Of a stretch of 64,000 nucleotides of DNA, positions 52,988 to 61,449 are shown in pieces (positions within the stretch are counted from its first letter, which is position 1; each line of letters begins with the position of its first letter). The notes beneath the pieces are model-generated. The model saw nothing but the letters and a program-made list of their open reading frames with translations. It was not told the DNA's origin and made no database searches. Source of the DNA: Oscillospiraceae bacterium (GTDB lineage: Bacteria; Bacillota; Clostridia; Oscillospirales; Ruminococcaceae); assembly GCA_018110825.1 (NCBI GenBank), contig JAGBCL010000109.1:62001-126000 (forward strand). Direction: 5' to 3'. A program made the position numbers and the translations under genes.

Positions 52988-54697
52988 TTACTTTTTCCTG
53001 CGACGTAAGAATAATGCAATTCCCGCAGCACCAACAACTGCTGCACCTGCTGTAACAAGCACGGGAACATTCAGCTTATTTTCCTTTTTATGCACCACAA
53101 ACTCTGTAACAGAAAGCGGCTTGAGAGTATATGTGAAGCTGTTTTCTGAAATATTTTCAATGCCGTCAGCGACACGGATTTCAGCTTTGTCGCCATAAAG
53201 CTCATAAACCTCGGCATTTGCAAATTCAACTTCGGAAGAAACAGCTATACTTACAGGTGTTTCACCGTGAATATCCTTATTTACGGCAATGATTTTTACA
53301 ACGCTGTCATCCTCACTGTCAACAGATGAGTACACGGAAATCTTATCGTTTTCGCACACTGTCTTTACAAGTGTGTCTCCGAATCCATTTCCTGCACCGT
53401 CATAATTGGTAAACATATTTATTGCCGCAAGCTGATAAGCGTTGTTATCGAATGACCACATCGTTGCAAAATACACGCCGTACTCCGCAAAAATGCCGTA
53501 CATATCCGCCTGTGTAACGGCACCCGAAATATGGTCGCCGCCTCCGAAATTATACTCGGTAAATGCGATTTTTGTACCCGGATAATATTTGTCTATGGAT
53601 TGCTGCAGGTTAGGCAGAAGCGGGAAAAATTCCGCACCTGTGTCAACAATCCAGCTGTTTTCAAGATATCCATCCTCATAAAGGGAACGAACGCTGTCAA
53701 GACGTGCCTGAACGCACTCGTCGTTATCATAATGGTTGCAGGAACGCTCACCGCAGGCACCCTTTGCTTCGGTGTAAAAATGAATATCAAGCACGTCAAG
53801 CAGACGTGTTCCACATTCATCCTCTGCCTTTTTCATTTCGTCAAGATAATAATCAATAAACCAAAGATAGTCGTTTTCCGACTTCAGTCCTTCCCAGTCA
53901 GGTGCACCTGCAAAGGAATCAAATGCGGAGTAACCGAAAAGGGATGGCCCGAATACTTCTGCACCGCTGTCCATTTCCTTTACAAGAGCTGCAAGGTCAA
54001 CCGACTTTTCAATCAGCTCCGAGCATTTGAGGTGCTCAGGCTGAATAAGGCTGTGGGTGTGATGCCACAAACCAGGCTCGTTGTCAAGAGCATAGGCTTT
54101 AAAACCCGTTTCGCTGTCGGATTTACCGATATTCTCAAACAGGTAGTTGAGGTACTCTTCGGTATAGATATAATCGTCCTTTTTGTCAGGCTCAATTGAG
54201 AATTCACCGTCCTTGCGGTTTACAACCTCTTTCCAGTATTCAGACGGTGCAACAGCGTTTTCGTTAAGCTGTCCACGCTTTGCCGAGGAAACATATCCAA
54301 GCATCTGCAGGCTTAACAGCGTATACGGAACATTACCGTTTGCGGCTTCATAAGAAGCGTTCAGCGCCGCACCACCCGGTACACGCTTGAACTGTTCAGC
54401 AACATTGTTTACCAGATACATATCGGCGGAATTATGCCAGTCCGAACCTGCGTTAGACATATTATTTTCCCAATTGTAAGCGGTCATTCTGTTACCGCCC
54501 AGACGGAATGATTTTGCTGAAACAGTAGTTAAATCCACACCGCTGTTTACACCGTAAATGTATGGAGAAATGCCTTTGTGTCCCTCATCAGGGTACACTG
54601 TTATTTCAGTTGCAATCTGTTCTGCGCAGGTTGCACAACCAATTGAAACGCACATAAGAAGTGCTGTTATTGCTGCCGCAATTTTTCTGATTTTCAT
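52988..54697 (-). CDS. GH44 endoglucanase/xyloglucanase with C-terminal membrane anchor
   Basis: 569 residues. Signal peptide MKIRKIAAAITALLMCVSIG (export; the Cys pair near 28-31 leaves lipoprotein processing open). GH44 domain: PYIYGVNSG, RLGGNRMTAYNWENN, YALDNEPGLW (acid/base Glu), VLDIHFYTEA, IAFTEYNFGGG (nucleophile Glu) and MWSFDNNAYQLAA. A beta domain follows, then VTAGAAVVGAAGIALFL and RRRKK, a membrane span with basic tail but no LPxTG sorting signal. The enzyme would be tethered to the outer membrane face and cut beta-1,4-glucan or xyloglucan. Downstream in the operon from GH27. Confidence 0.88.
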   Translation of the reverse strand: MKIRKIAAAITALLMCVSIGCATCAEQIATEITVYPDEGHKGISPYIYGVNSGVDLTTVSAKSFRLGGNRMTAYNWENNMSNAGSDWHNSADMYLVNNVAEQFKRVPGGAALNASYEAANGNVPYTLLSLQMLGYVSSAKRGQLNENAVAPSEYWKEVVNRKDGEFSIEPDKKDDYIYTEEYLNYLFENIGKSDSETGFKAYALDNEPGLWHHTHSLIQPEHLKCSELIEKSVDLAALVKEMDSGAEVFGPSLFGYSAFDSFAGAPDWEGLKSENDYLWFIDYYLDEMKKAEDECGTRLLDVLDIHFYTEAKGACGERSCNHYDNDECVQARLDSVRSLYEDGYLENSWIVDTGAEFFPLLPNLQQSIDKYYPGTKIAFTEYNFGGGDHISGAVTQADMYGIFAEYGVYFATMWSFDNNAYQLAAINMFTNYDGAGNGFGDTLVKTVCENDKISVYSSVDSEDDSVVKIIAVNKDIHGETPVSIAVSSEVEFANAEVYELYGDKAEIRVADGIENISENSFTYTLKPLSVTEFVVHKKENKLNVPVLVTAGAAVVGAAGIALFLRRRKK

Positions 54698-54710
54698 TAC
54701 CTCAACTCCA

Positions 54711-54914
54711 TTATCTGAATAATGTGCATTGTCCGCTTTCACGGTAATACTGTATCAGACGCTCAATTTTTTCACGGGTACATCCAAGCTGTTTTCCCAG
54801 ACAATCAATGCAAAGGAATTCGTCAGCACCACGGTGCACAAGTTTTCTGTAGATTGCAATGTCATCATCAAGCAATCCTGCATCACATTCCTTGCAGGTT
54901 TTATAGTTAGCCAT
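54711..54914 (-). CDS. Small four-Cys zinc-ribbon-like protein (67 aa)
   Basis: 67 residues with two CxxC pairs (CKEC at residues 7-10, CIDC at 35-38) and a basic helical C-terminus (CTREKIERLIQYYRESG). The layout suggests a zinc-binding treble-clef or ribbon. Its ATG overlaps the GH27 stop by 8 bases (ATGGCTAA) and its stop is 13 bases before the GH44 start, so all three are one operon. Family not recognised; possible roles are RNA or protein binding or operon control. Confidence 0.65.
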   Translation of the reverse strand: MANYKTCKECDAGLLDDDIAIYRKLVHRGADEFLCIDCLGKQLGCTREKIERLIQYYRESGQCTLFR

Positions 54915-56064
54915 TTGCCTTTACAACCTTTGCACGGAACATCATACAATCGTGTGAAGGAATTTCCACAGCAAGACGTTCTGTATATGTACCGATTGTT
55001 TCGTGCTTGTAGCAATCGTAGATTTCAAGTCCCCTGCCAGAAGCCGCAGGCAAACCGATATCATAGAACTGAAGTGACATTTCGCTTGTCTTATCACCGA
55101 AATTGAACATACCGATTGCATAATCGCCACCGCTTAACGGCTTGATAAGTGCAAAGACATTTTCAGGATTGTTCCACTGCTTGATACAGTACGGGCCACG
55201 GCATTCAATATCCTGATTGATTGCGATGATATCCTTGTTCATGAGAATTTCCTTGGTTGCATCAGACATTTTTCTGATATCACAGCCAATCATAAGCGGT
55301 GAATTCATAATTGCCCAGAGAGCGAAATGTGTCTTGTATTCCACATCGGAACATCCGCCTACAACGTCGGCAATCCACTCGTTGTCACTGTTGCCGTGCA
55401 TACCTACAACAAGCATATCCATATCGTTGTGACAGTAAACTCCGCCGTAGCACTCCTTGCCAATCTGTGAAAGTGCAAGACGCTTTACGGACTCCCAGTT
55501 GTCCTGAATATCGCCTGTTGAACGGAAAAGCTGTGCGCCGCTTTCTCTTATCCATTCGTGTACGCCGTCACCGCCCCAGTTGCAGGCTGAGAAAACTATA
55601 TCACGTCCGCAGTTGCGAAGCGCCATACCCATTCTCTTGTAGAGGTTTGCACCGTCAGCAGCGGAAGGCTTGTAGCAGTAGTCGTATTTAAGATAGTCTA
55701 CTCCCCATTCCGCAAAGGTTTCTGCATCATCAAATTCGTGTTCAAAGCTTCCTGGGTAGCCTGCACAGGTATGTGTGCCCGCACAGGAATACATACCGAA
55801 TTTCAGTCCCTTTGAGTGAACGTAGTCCGCAACAGGCTTTATGCCCTCAGGAAACTTGTCCTTATCGGGAACAAGTCTGCCGTTCACACGCTGCTTTTCG
55901 CTCCAGCAATCGTCAATCACTATGTATTCGTAGCCCGCATCCTTGAGTCCTGTGGAAACCATATATTCAGCGCTTGTTTTGATAAGGTCAGCGTTGATGT
56001 TCCAGCTGAAGGTGTTCCAGGAATTCCAACCCATAGGCGGTGTATGTGCAAGTGGTTTGTTCAT
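54907..56064 (-). CDS. GH27 alpha-galactosidase
   Basis: 385 residues, no signal peptide. TPPMGWNSWNTF, YIVIDDCWSE, DYLKYDYCY (nucleophile Asp128), RSTGDIQDNW (acid/base Asp185) and HNDMDMLVVG give the complete GH27 signature; an antiparallel C-terminal beta domain ends the protein. It removes alpha-galactosyl groups, for example from galactomannan oligosaccharides taken into the cell. AAAGGA precedes the ATG at 56064; a 17-codon upstream extension overlaps the promoter. First gene of the GH27-zinc peptide-GH44 operon, divergent from an AraC regulator. Confidence 0.92.
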   Translation of the reverse strand: MNKPLAHTPPMGWNSWNTFSWNINADLIKTSAEYMVSTGLKDAGYEYIVIDDCWSEKQRVNGRLVPDKDKFPEGIKPVADYVHSKGLKFGMYSCAGTHTCAGYPGSFEHEFDDAETFAEWGVDYLKYDYCYKPSAADGANLYKRMGMALRNCGRDIVFSACNWGGDGVHEWIRESGAQLFRSTGDIQDNWESVKRLALSQIGKECYGGVYCHNDMDMLVVGMHGNSDNEWIADVVGGCSDVEYKTHFALWAIMNSPLMIGCDIRKMSDATKEILMNKDIIAINQDIECRGPYCIKQWNNPENVFALIKPLSGGDYAIGMFNFGDKTSEMSLQFYDIGLPAASGRGLEIYDCYKHETIGTYTERLAVEIPSHDCMMFRAKVVKANG

Positions 56065-56094
56065 ATAAATCATCCTTTCGGTGTTATTAAATAT

Positions 56095-56123
56095 ATAATA
56101 GCATCGGATTGTCACAACGTCAA
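56095..56123 (-). promoter_or_regulatory. GH27/GH44 operon promoter
   Basis: Minus strand: TTGACG (56123-56118), 17 bases, TATTAT (56100-56095). GATTG and CAATC (56107-56111, 56121-56125) form a small dyad at the -35 box. Confidence 0.68.
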
Positions 56124-56231
56124 TCTGAAATTATGAAAACATAGTTTCAAAAAGCTAAAGTTATTTTTCAGAACGCTTTGATTTCATTGCATTTTAAAAC
56201 GTGTCTAACATTTAAAAAAGCAAAACTACTA

Positions 56232-56260
56232 TTGACAATTTCAGCTATTCGTACTATACT
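56232..56260 (+). promoter_or_regulatory. Promoter of the AraC regulator gene
   Basis: TTGACA (56232-56237), 17 bases, TATACT (56255-56260). Confidence 0.78.
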
Positions 56261-56279
56261 TTAACTGAGGTGTTGCAAT

Positions 56280-57116
56280 ATGGCGGTAAAAATAAATCAA
56301 CATGCCTACCCATTTGTAGAACAGGTTAAAAATCTTCCCGTGTACCTGACTGGAATAGGTGGTACGGAATATCAAGGTGCTGTAAAACGTGACGAAGGTT
56401 ATTGCTGGCATCAGATTTTATTCTGTGCAAGCGGAAGCGGCATACTTAGATTTGATGATATTACTATTGAAATAATGGAAAACTGTTTTATTTTTCTGCC
56501 TGCTTTCTATCCTCATGAATATATTCCCGATGATATGAAGTGGGATATCAGATGGGTTGTTTTTGACGGATATGCCTGCAAACAGATTTTAAGCGAATTT
56601 GGCATGGACAAACCCATGGTCGTAAAATCCAACAACAGCGATTCCATGCAGAAGCTTTATAATAAAATGTTTGTTGCATTGAAAACTGACAAGGTTTATG
56701 GAAATTATACCTGTGCGGGACTTGTTTATCAGTACATACTGGAATTACACCGCCTTGCATCTGACAGCACTGCCAAAAGCAAAGCAGACAAAAGTGATAT
56801 ACTTATGCCTGTCCTGAATTATATTGAAGAAAATTTCCGAAATGATTTTCCGATTGCTGTTCTTGCTGAAATATCCGGTGTTTCGCATCAGTATCTTTGC
56901 CGTGTTTTCAATCGCACAATGAATATCCGCCCCAATGAATATATCACCTGTCGAAAGCTTCAAGAGGCGAAGCACCTTCTTGCTGAAACTACACTTTCTG
57001 TTTATGAAATATGTATACAATCAGGTTTTTCCGATGCAAGCTATTTCAGCACGGTTTTCAAGCGTTATGAGGGAATTACTCCTGCCGAATACCGTAAAAA
57101 AACAAAGGCTTATTAA
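56280..57116 (+). CDS. AraC-family regulator with cupin sensor
   Basis: 278 residues, paralogous to the regulator at 34275-35081. Cupin sensor: GYCWHQILFCASGSGIL, IFLPAFYPHEYIPDD, WDIRWVVFDG. DNA-binding domain: FPIAVLAEISGVSHQYLCRVFNR, VYEICIQSGFSDASYFSTVF, GITPAEYRK. Divergent from the GH27 operon and the likely controller of it. GAGGTG lies 7 bases before the ATG. Ligand presumably a sugar freed from galactomannan or similar, by context. Confidence 0.88.
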   Translation: MAVKINQHAYPFVEQVKNLPVYLTGIGGTEYQGAVKRDEGYCWHQILFCASGSGILRFDDITIEIMENCFIFLPAFYPHEYIPDDMKWDIRWVVFDGYACKQILSEFGMDKPMVVKSNNSDSMQKLYNKMFVALKTDKVYGNYTCAGLVYQYILELHRLASDSTAKSKADKSDILMPVLNYIEENFRNDFPIAVLAEISGVSHQYLCRVFNRTMNIRPNEYITCRKLQEAKHLLAETTLSVYEICIQSGFSDASYFSTVFKRYEGITPAEYRKKTKAY

Positions 57117-57174
57117 AAACAAACCGCCGCAGTTATTATGCACAAGTCCATTAAAAACGTCCAATAGAAAATAC

Positions 57175-57216
57175 ACCCCCTTTATGGTAGAATAAAACCG
57201 CTACCGTAAAGGGGGT
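57175..57216 (+). repeat. Long hairpin at the start of the insertion-sequence remnant
   Basis: A 16-bp stem with one mismatch-type pair (57175-57190 with 57201-57216), loop AATAAAAC, just upstream of the transposase-like ATG. Such hairpins shield transposase genes from read-through. Confidence 0.6.
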
Positions 57217-57223
57217 ATTTTGT

Positions 57224-57392
57224 ATGGCAAGAGAATACAGACATATCAATCTGTATGAAAAAATGCACAATTTTTCATACGGAACAACTGAAATCACGAA
57301 AAGCATCAGAAAGTGAAGGGATAAAGCAGCCAGGCAGATTGAGAAAAGCTGGCGTTAAATTGCCACCATCCGTTCAACAATTAAGTAAGTTT
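57224..57392 (+). pseudogene. IS3-type transposase orfA remnant
   Basis: The ATG at 57224 opens MAREYRHINLYEKM, which matches the start of IS3-family orfA proteins of gut Clostridia, but stops at 57316 after 30 codons. In another frame about 57318-57392 encode GIKQPGRLRKAGVKLPPS, like the basic RGRPRKDG segment from the later part of orfA. The helix-turn-helix between them and all of orfB are missing, so this is an internally deleted and frameshifted relic. Element ends cannot be set; the sequence from about 57140 (TCCATTAAAAACGTCC) may be the left end. Confidence 0.6.
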
Positions 57393-57420
57393 TTTCAATC
57401 ATTCTTCTCCTTCATCGCTA

Positions 57421-58290
57421 TTATTCATCCTTCACATACAGTAATCCAAAGGTACGCGGACCACTGTTTCCCGAAACTGTAGCAGAAGCTTTCGTTACAA
57501 TTACCGAATCAAATTTCATAATGCGGCTGACTTCTTTTTTGATAAGTTTTATATCATTTGCTGTGCAGCCTGCATGGGTAATAAACAATCTGTCGGTTTT
57601 GATTTTGTTCTCTTTCAATTCTTTTCGGATATATCTCAACGCACTTTTTTCGTAATTGCCGATTTGTACGGATTTAAGTCCAAGATAACCGTTTTTCATC
57701 GCAAGAACAGGGTGAATGTTAAACATACCGCATATTACCTGAACAGCTTTTGAAACTTTACCATTGCGATATAGATAGTCTGCACTGTCTGCCATGAAGG
57801 ACGAAGATACCATATTTCGCATTTTTTCAAGTTCTGCAATAATCTTTTCGGTATCGTTCACACCGTTCTTTACCATTTCCGCAGCCTTGAGAACAATATG
57901 TCCTATTCCTGTGGAAAGGTGCCCTGAATCAAATACATGCACCCTTTCTCCAAGGCTGCCCATCTGTTCAACAGCCGCTTTTGAATTTGCTACAGAAGCA
58001 CTTATCATATTGCCCGTAGCGATATGTATTATCTCTTCACAGTTTTTCAGCTTTTTCGAAAAAACCTCAACAAACTCCTCGGAAGGCGGAGCACCTGTTA
58101 CACTTTTCTTACCTCCGTTTTTAAGGTATTCAAAAATATTCTGAGCTGTTATTTCACTTCTGTCCCTGAAACATCCTGTATCGGTATCAATGTAAAAATA
58201 AACAATGTCAATATCATTATCCCTGAGCATTTCATCCGGAAGGTCACAGACGCAGTCGGTTGTAATGCAAATTTTTCTTTTATCTGACAT
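57421..58290 (-). CDS. DegV-family fatty-acid-binding protein
   Basis: 289 residues. ITTDCVCDLP at the N-terminus, SVTGAPPSEEFVEVF, a long helical middle with VFDSGHLSTGIG, and KNGYLGLKSVQ then THAGCTANDI are in DegV order. DegV proteins bind fatty acids; several (FakB) present them to FakA for phosphorylation before membrane lipid synthesis. No fakA is visible here. The start is 1 base after the kinase stop, so it is translationally coupled to a sensor kinase, an unusual partner. No terminator is seen after it. Confidence 0.85.
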   Translation of the reverse strand: MSDKRKICITTDCVCDLPDEMLRDNDIDIVYFYIDTDTGCFRDRSEITAQNIFEYLKNGGKKSVTGAPPSEEFVEVFSKKLKNCEEIIHIATGNMISASVANSKAAVEQMGSLGERVHVFDSGHLSTGIGHIVLKAAEMVKNGVNDTEKIIAELEKMRNMVSSSFMADSADYLYRNGKVSKAVQVICGMFNIHPVLAMKNGYLGLKSVQIGNYEKSALRYIRKELKENKIKTDRLFITHAGCTANDIKLIKKEVSRIMKFDSVIVTKASATVSGNSGPRTFGLLYVKDE

Positions 58291-58291
58291 A

Positions 58292-61093
58292 TCAACCCTG
58301 CTCCTTTCTCATTCCAAGTTCATTAATCATCTTATTCAGTTCTTCAAGTGAGCTGTCATATTCAAAGTCTGCTGCATATTCAGCAATTTTATCAAAATAC
58401 GGTTTAAGCGGCTTTCCGAAGAAAGCGTAAGCAGACATTTCTTTTGATTTTGTGATAATTCCATCACCGTCAAAATCTGAACACAATTCCTCTATCGAAG
58501 AAATACATTCGTTGAGCTGTTCAACAGAGATGTTTTCAGCTGTACAATCAGCAATACTGTTATCCTCGTGCTCAGCCAGAACCTTTCTTTCATTAACAAG
58601 CTTTTCGCCTTCTGAAATAACCCTTTTATAGAGTTCGGAAAGAGCCTCGTTTTCTTTTACAATGGTATCGTAATCACCTGCTTTGCCTGCAAGTTCAAGC
58701 TTCTTTGCAAGCTCTGACAACTCAACTGCACCAATGCTCAGAGATGTGCTCTTCAATGCATGAACCTCAATTATATAGTTTTTCCAGTCTGCTGTTTCAG
58801 CATAGGAATTTATCTGTATACGTTTTTCCTCACCCTTGCGTACGTACGTATCCAGTATCTCATAGTATGCGTCCTCAATTCCTCCCGTGTAACCCATACC
58901 CTTTGAAACGGAAATAAGTCCGCTGTCATTGTACTCTTTATTTCTGTTGCTCTTTCTTCGGTCATTTTTTCCATAATTCGTTGAAACAGGAGCCATTATG
59001 TATTCCTGAGGCAGCCATGTTTTCAGCACCCTGTCAAGAGCTGAAAGTTCTATCGGCTTTGCAATAAAATCATTTAATCCCGATTCAATGAACATCTCAC
59101 GGACACCGTTTACCGCATTTGCAGTAAGTGCAATAATCGGAAGTTTCTTATAATAGTCACCTTCCATCTCTCTGATAAGCTTTGTTGCTTCGACACCGTC
59201 CATTTCAGGCATCATATGGTCCATAAATACAATATCAAAATCCTTTGAACGAAGCATTGATATTGCAGCCTTACCGCTGTCAACAGTCATAAGCTGCATA
59301 TTGTACGGACGCATAAGTCCGACTGCTACCTTCAGATTTATGAGATTATCATCAACTATAAGTACACGTGCCTTAGGAGCGGAAAAGCTTGTAGAAGAAC
59401 CTCGTCTGTCGCTTAGATTTACAACTATGCTTTCATTGTTGAGTGCTGCCGCTGCTGACATGGTATAGAACGGCTTGAACACACATTTTATTTCTGCAGG
59501 CACCTGAACTGAATTCAGCATATCCTGAACGATTGTCACATTTACCTTTGAAGCAATATCAATGAAATAATCCTTGTGAGCTATATATTCTTCCTTACCT
59601 ATGAAGCAATTGGTTATTGTATTGGTATCTATCATTTTTTGCAGTTTATTGAAATCAGATGTATGCTGCATTTTAACATGAAGCTGTTGACTCATCTCAT
59701 TCATCAGTGCCATATACTGACGTTCAATTGAAACAAGCTTGAATTTGCTGAAATCAATATATACAGCTGCATTAAGATTTTCATAACTGTTTACACTGAT
59801 GAATGGTTTATTGTCGCTTACCTTCAGAGGAACTACAAAACTGAAAACAGACCCTTCACCATACACGCTTGAAACATTGATAAAGCCGCCCATTTTTGTA
59901 ACAAGACGCTTTGAAATGGCAAGTCCAAGACCTGTCCCCTCAATTGAACGGTTCTTTTTTGTGTCAACCTGCTGGAAACTGCTGAACAGCTTTTCAAGAT
60001 TTTCCTCAGTAATGCCTATACCCGAATCCTCAACGGAAATTCTCAGATTTATACCGTAAGCCTGTCTGCTGAAAGAAACGTTCAGCGTTACTGCACCTTC
60101 ATTCGTGAACTTGATTGCGTTTGTCATAAGGTTAACCATGACCTGACGTATGCGGACCTCATCACCGATAAGTCCGCAGGGAATATCAGGGTCAGCATGA
60201 ACCATAACCTCGATTTTTTTCTGACCCTTACGTGTCATTGTCATATTAATGACATCATTCAGCATGGAAGCAATATTGAATTCCGATTCAATCAATTCCA
60301 TTTTCCCTGACTCAATCTTTGAAAAGTCAAGTATGTCATTGATAATGGAAAGAAGGCTTCGGCTGGAACTCTGGATATTGAAGCAGTTGTCCCTTACGCT
60401 TTCACTTACATCCTGTTCACGCAGAATCAGCTCACACATTCCTATTATCGCATTCATAGGTGTACGGATTTCATGGGACATATTTGCAAGGAAGTCACTC
60501 TTTGCACTACTTGCGCTTTCAAGCTGTTTTCTTTTCTTTTCATAGATATAGGTCTGATATTTGAATATACAACCCAAAATACAGCTTACAAACGAAATCG
60601 ACTGGATATAGTCCCAGCTTACCTTTTCACGGGTTTCAAGCATTGTAACCAGTTCAGGAAAATACAACTCTGCCAATATACATGCAGTTACCGCAGCGAT
60701 TCCTAACAGATTCATAATCGTACATGCTTTTCCTGTCAAAAGAAGCCAGGAAAATATAAGTCCAAGGAGATACCACAACGGCATACCTGAATTGATACCG
60801 CCAGATGTGAAATACATTATCGGAAATGCAATGAAATTCGCAAATGCCACAAGTCCAAGGCTTGCCAGTTCAGGCCTTTTTTTCTCATTGGCAACCCACA
60901 TAAAAACCAGAACACTGATTATGAGCAATCCCATTATGACAAGCGATATCAATCCGACACCTATAATAAGGCTGCATACAAAGGAAAATATCCCCCCACC
61001 AAAAACAACAATAAGGATAAGGTTAAGCAATCGATGACGTATATCAAGTTCTTCATTAAAATAATCTGTAATTCTTTGGTGTATAGATTTCAT
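58292..61093 (-). CDS. Hybrid sensor histidine kinase with REC and HPt domains
   Basis: 933 residues. Six membrane spans (about residues 22-175), then HisKA with SHEIRTPMN (phospho-His207), HATPase with NAIKFTN, DSGIGI and GTGLGL, an inactive receiver-like segment (~420-560), a receiver with [13 protein letters not shown] (phospho-Asp near 625) and an HPt domain with [10 protein letters not shown] (phospho-His near 778). This is a complete His-Asp-His relay on one chain lacking a DNA-binding output. No extracytoplasmic sensor loop of size is seen. Operon with DegV downstream, divergent from a similar kinase at 61450. Confidence 0.88.
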   Translation of the reverse strand: MKSIHQRITDYFNEELDIRHRLLNLILIVVFGGGIFSFVCSLIIGVGLISLVIMGLLIISVLVFMWVANEKKRPELASLGLVAFANFIAFPIMYFTSGGINSGMPLWYLLGLIFSWLLLTGKACTIMNLLGIAAVTACILAELYFPELVTMLETREKVSWDYIQSISFVSCILGCIFKYQTYIYEKKRKQLESASSAKSDFLANMSHEIRTPMNAIIGMCELILREQDVSESVRDNCFNIQSSSRSLLSIINDILDFSKIESGKMELIESEFNIASMLNDVINMTMTRKGQKKIEVMVHADPDIPCGLIGDEVRIRQVMVNLMTNAIKFTNEGAVTLNVSFSRQAYGINLRISVEDSGIGITEENLEKLFSSFQQVDTKKNRSIEGTGLGLAISKRLVTKMGGFINVSSVYGEGSVFSFVVPLKVSDNKPFISVNSYENLNAAVYIDFSKFKLVSIERQYMALMNEMSQQLHVKMQHTSDFNKLQKMIDTNTITNCFIGKEEYIAHKDYFIDIASKVNVTIVQDMLNSVQVPAEIKCVFKPFYTMSAAAALNNESIVVNLSDRRGSSTSFSAPKARVLIVDDNLINLKVAVGLMRPYNMQLMTVDSGKAAISMLRSKDFDIVFMDHMMPEMDGVEATKLIREMEGDYYKKLPIIALTANAVNGVREMFIESGLNDFIAKPIELSALDRVLKTWLPQEYIMAPVSTNYGKNDRRKSNRNKEYNDSGLISVSKGMGYTGGIEDAYYEILDTYVRKGEEKRIQINSYAETADWKNYIIEVHALKSTSLSIGAVELSELAKKLELAGKAGDYDTIVKENEALSELYKRVISEGEKLVNERKVLAEHEDNSIADCTAENISVEQLNECISSIEELCSDFDGDGIITKSKEMSAYAFFGKPLKPYFDKIAEYAADFEYDSSLEELNKMINELGMRKEQG

Positions 61094-61153
61094 AATACTC
61101 CTCCAAGCATATCCGACTTTTTACAGGTATATGTTATTTGCAGCTAAAAGACA

Positions 61154-61183
61154 ATTATATATAAAATTGTATCATATTATCAA
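61154..61183 (-). promoter_or_regulatory. Promoter of the hybrid kinase/DegV unit
   Basis: Minus strand: TTGATA (61183-61178), 18 bases, TATAAT (61159-61154). Confidence 0.6.
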
Positions 61184-61369
61184 TTGTTTGTAAATGTTTT
61201 TTGAAGATATTTTGTATTTTATGTCGATTTATTTGTTTGTTCTTAACCGAAACAAGAATTACTTTCAATAATTATAATAATATCGGTGGGGAAATTTACA
61301 AATTGAACTAAAATATAATAAATTTGATTATTTTCGTCATAAATTTGTGCAACATTTTTTTGTAAATTG

Positions 61370-61399
61370 TAGACAAAAATATACATAATATTGTATAAT
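61370..61399 (+). promoter_or_regulatory. Promoter of the second hybrid kinase
   Basis: TAGACA (61370-61375), 18 bases, TATAAT (61394-61399). Confidence 0.6.
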
Positions 61400-61449
61400 T
61401 AAGATAAGAAGTATTTTACAGTATTTATATGTAATGGGGGCTTCGTACT

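Larger units (their letters stand above)
61094..61449. other. Divergent kinase intergenic region
   Basis: 356 very AT-rich bases with one promoter for each kinase (61154-61183 minus, 61370-61399 plus). No riboswitch, small RNA or ORF with a ribosome site was recognised in the long leaders. Confidence 0.6.

Noticed and set aside
61094-61449. Cyclic di-GMP or other riboswitch in the long kinase leaders
   Set aside because: No conserved riboswitch core could be recognised; sequence is simply AT-rich.
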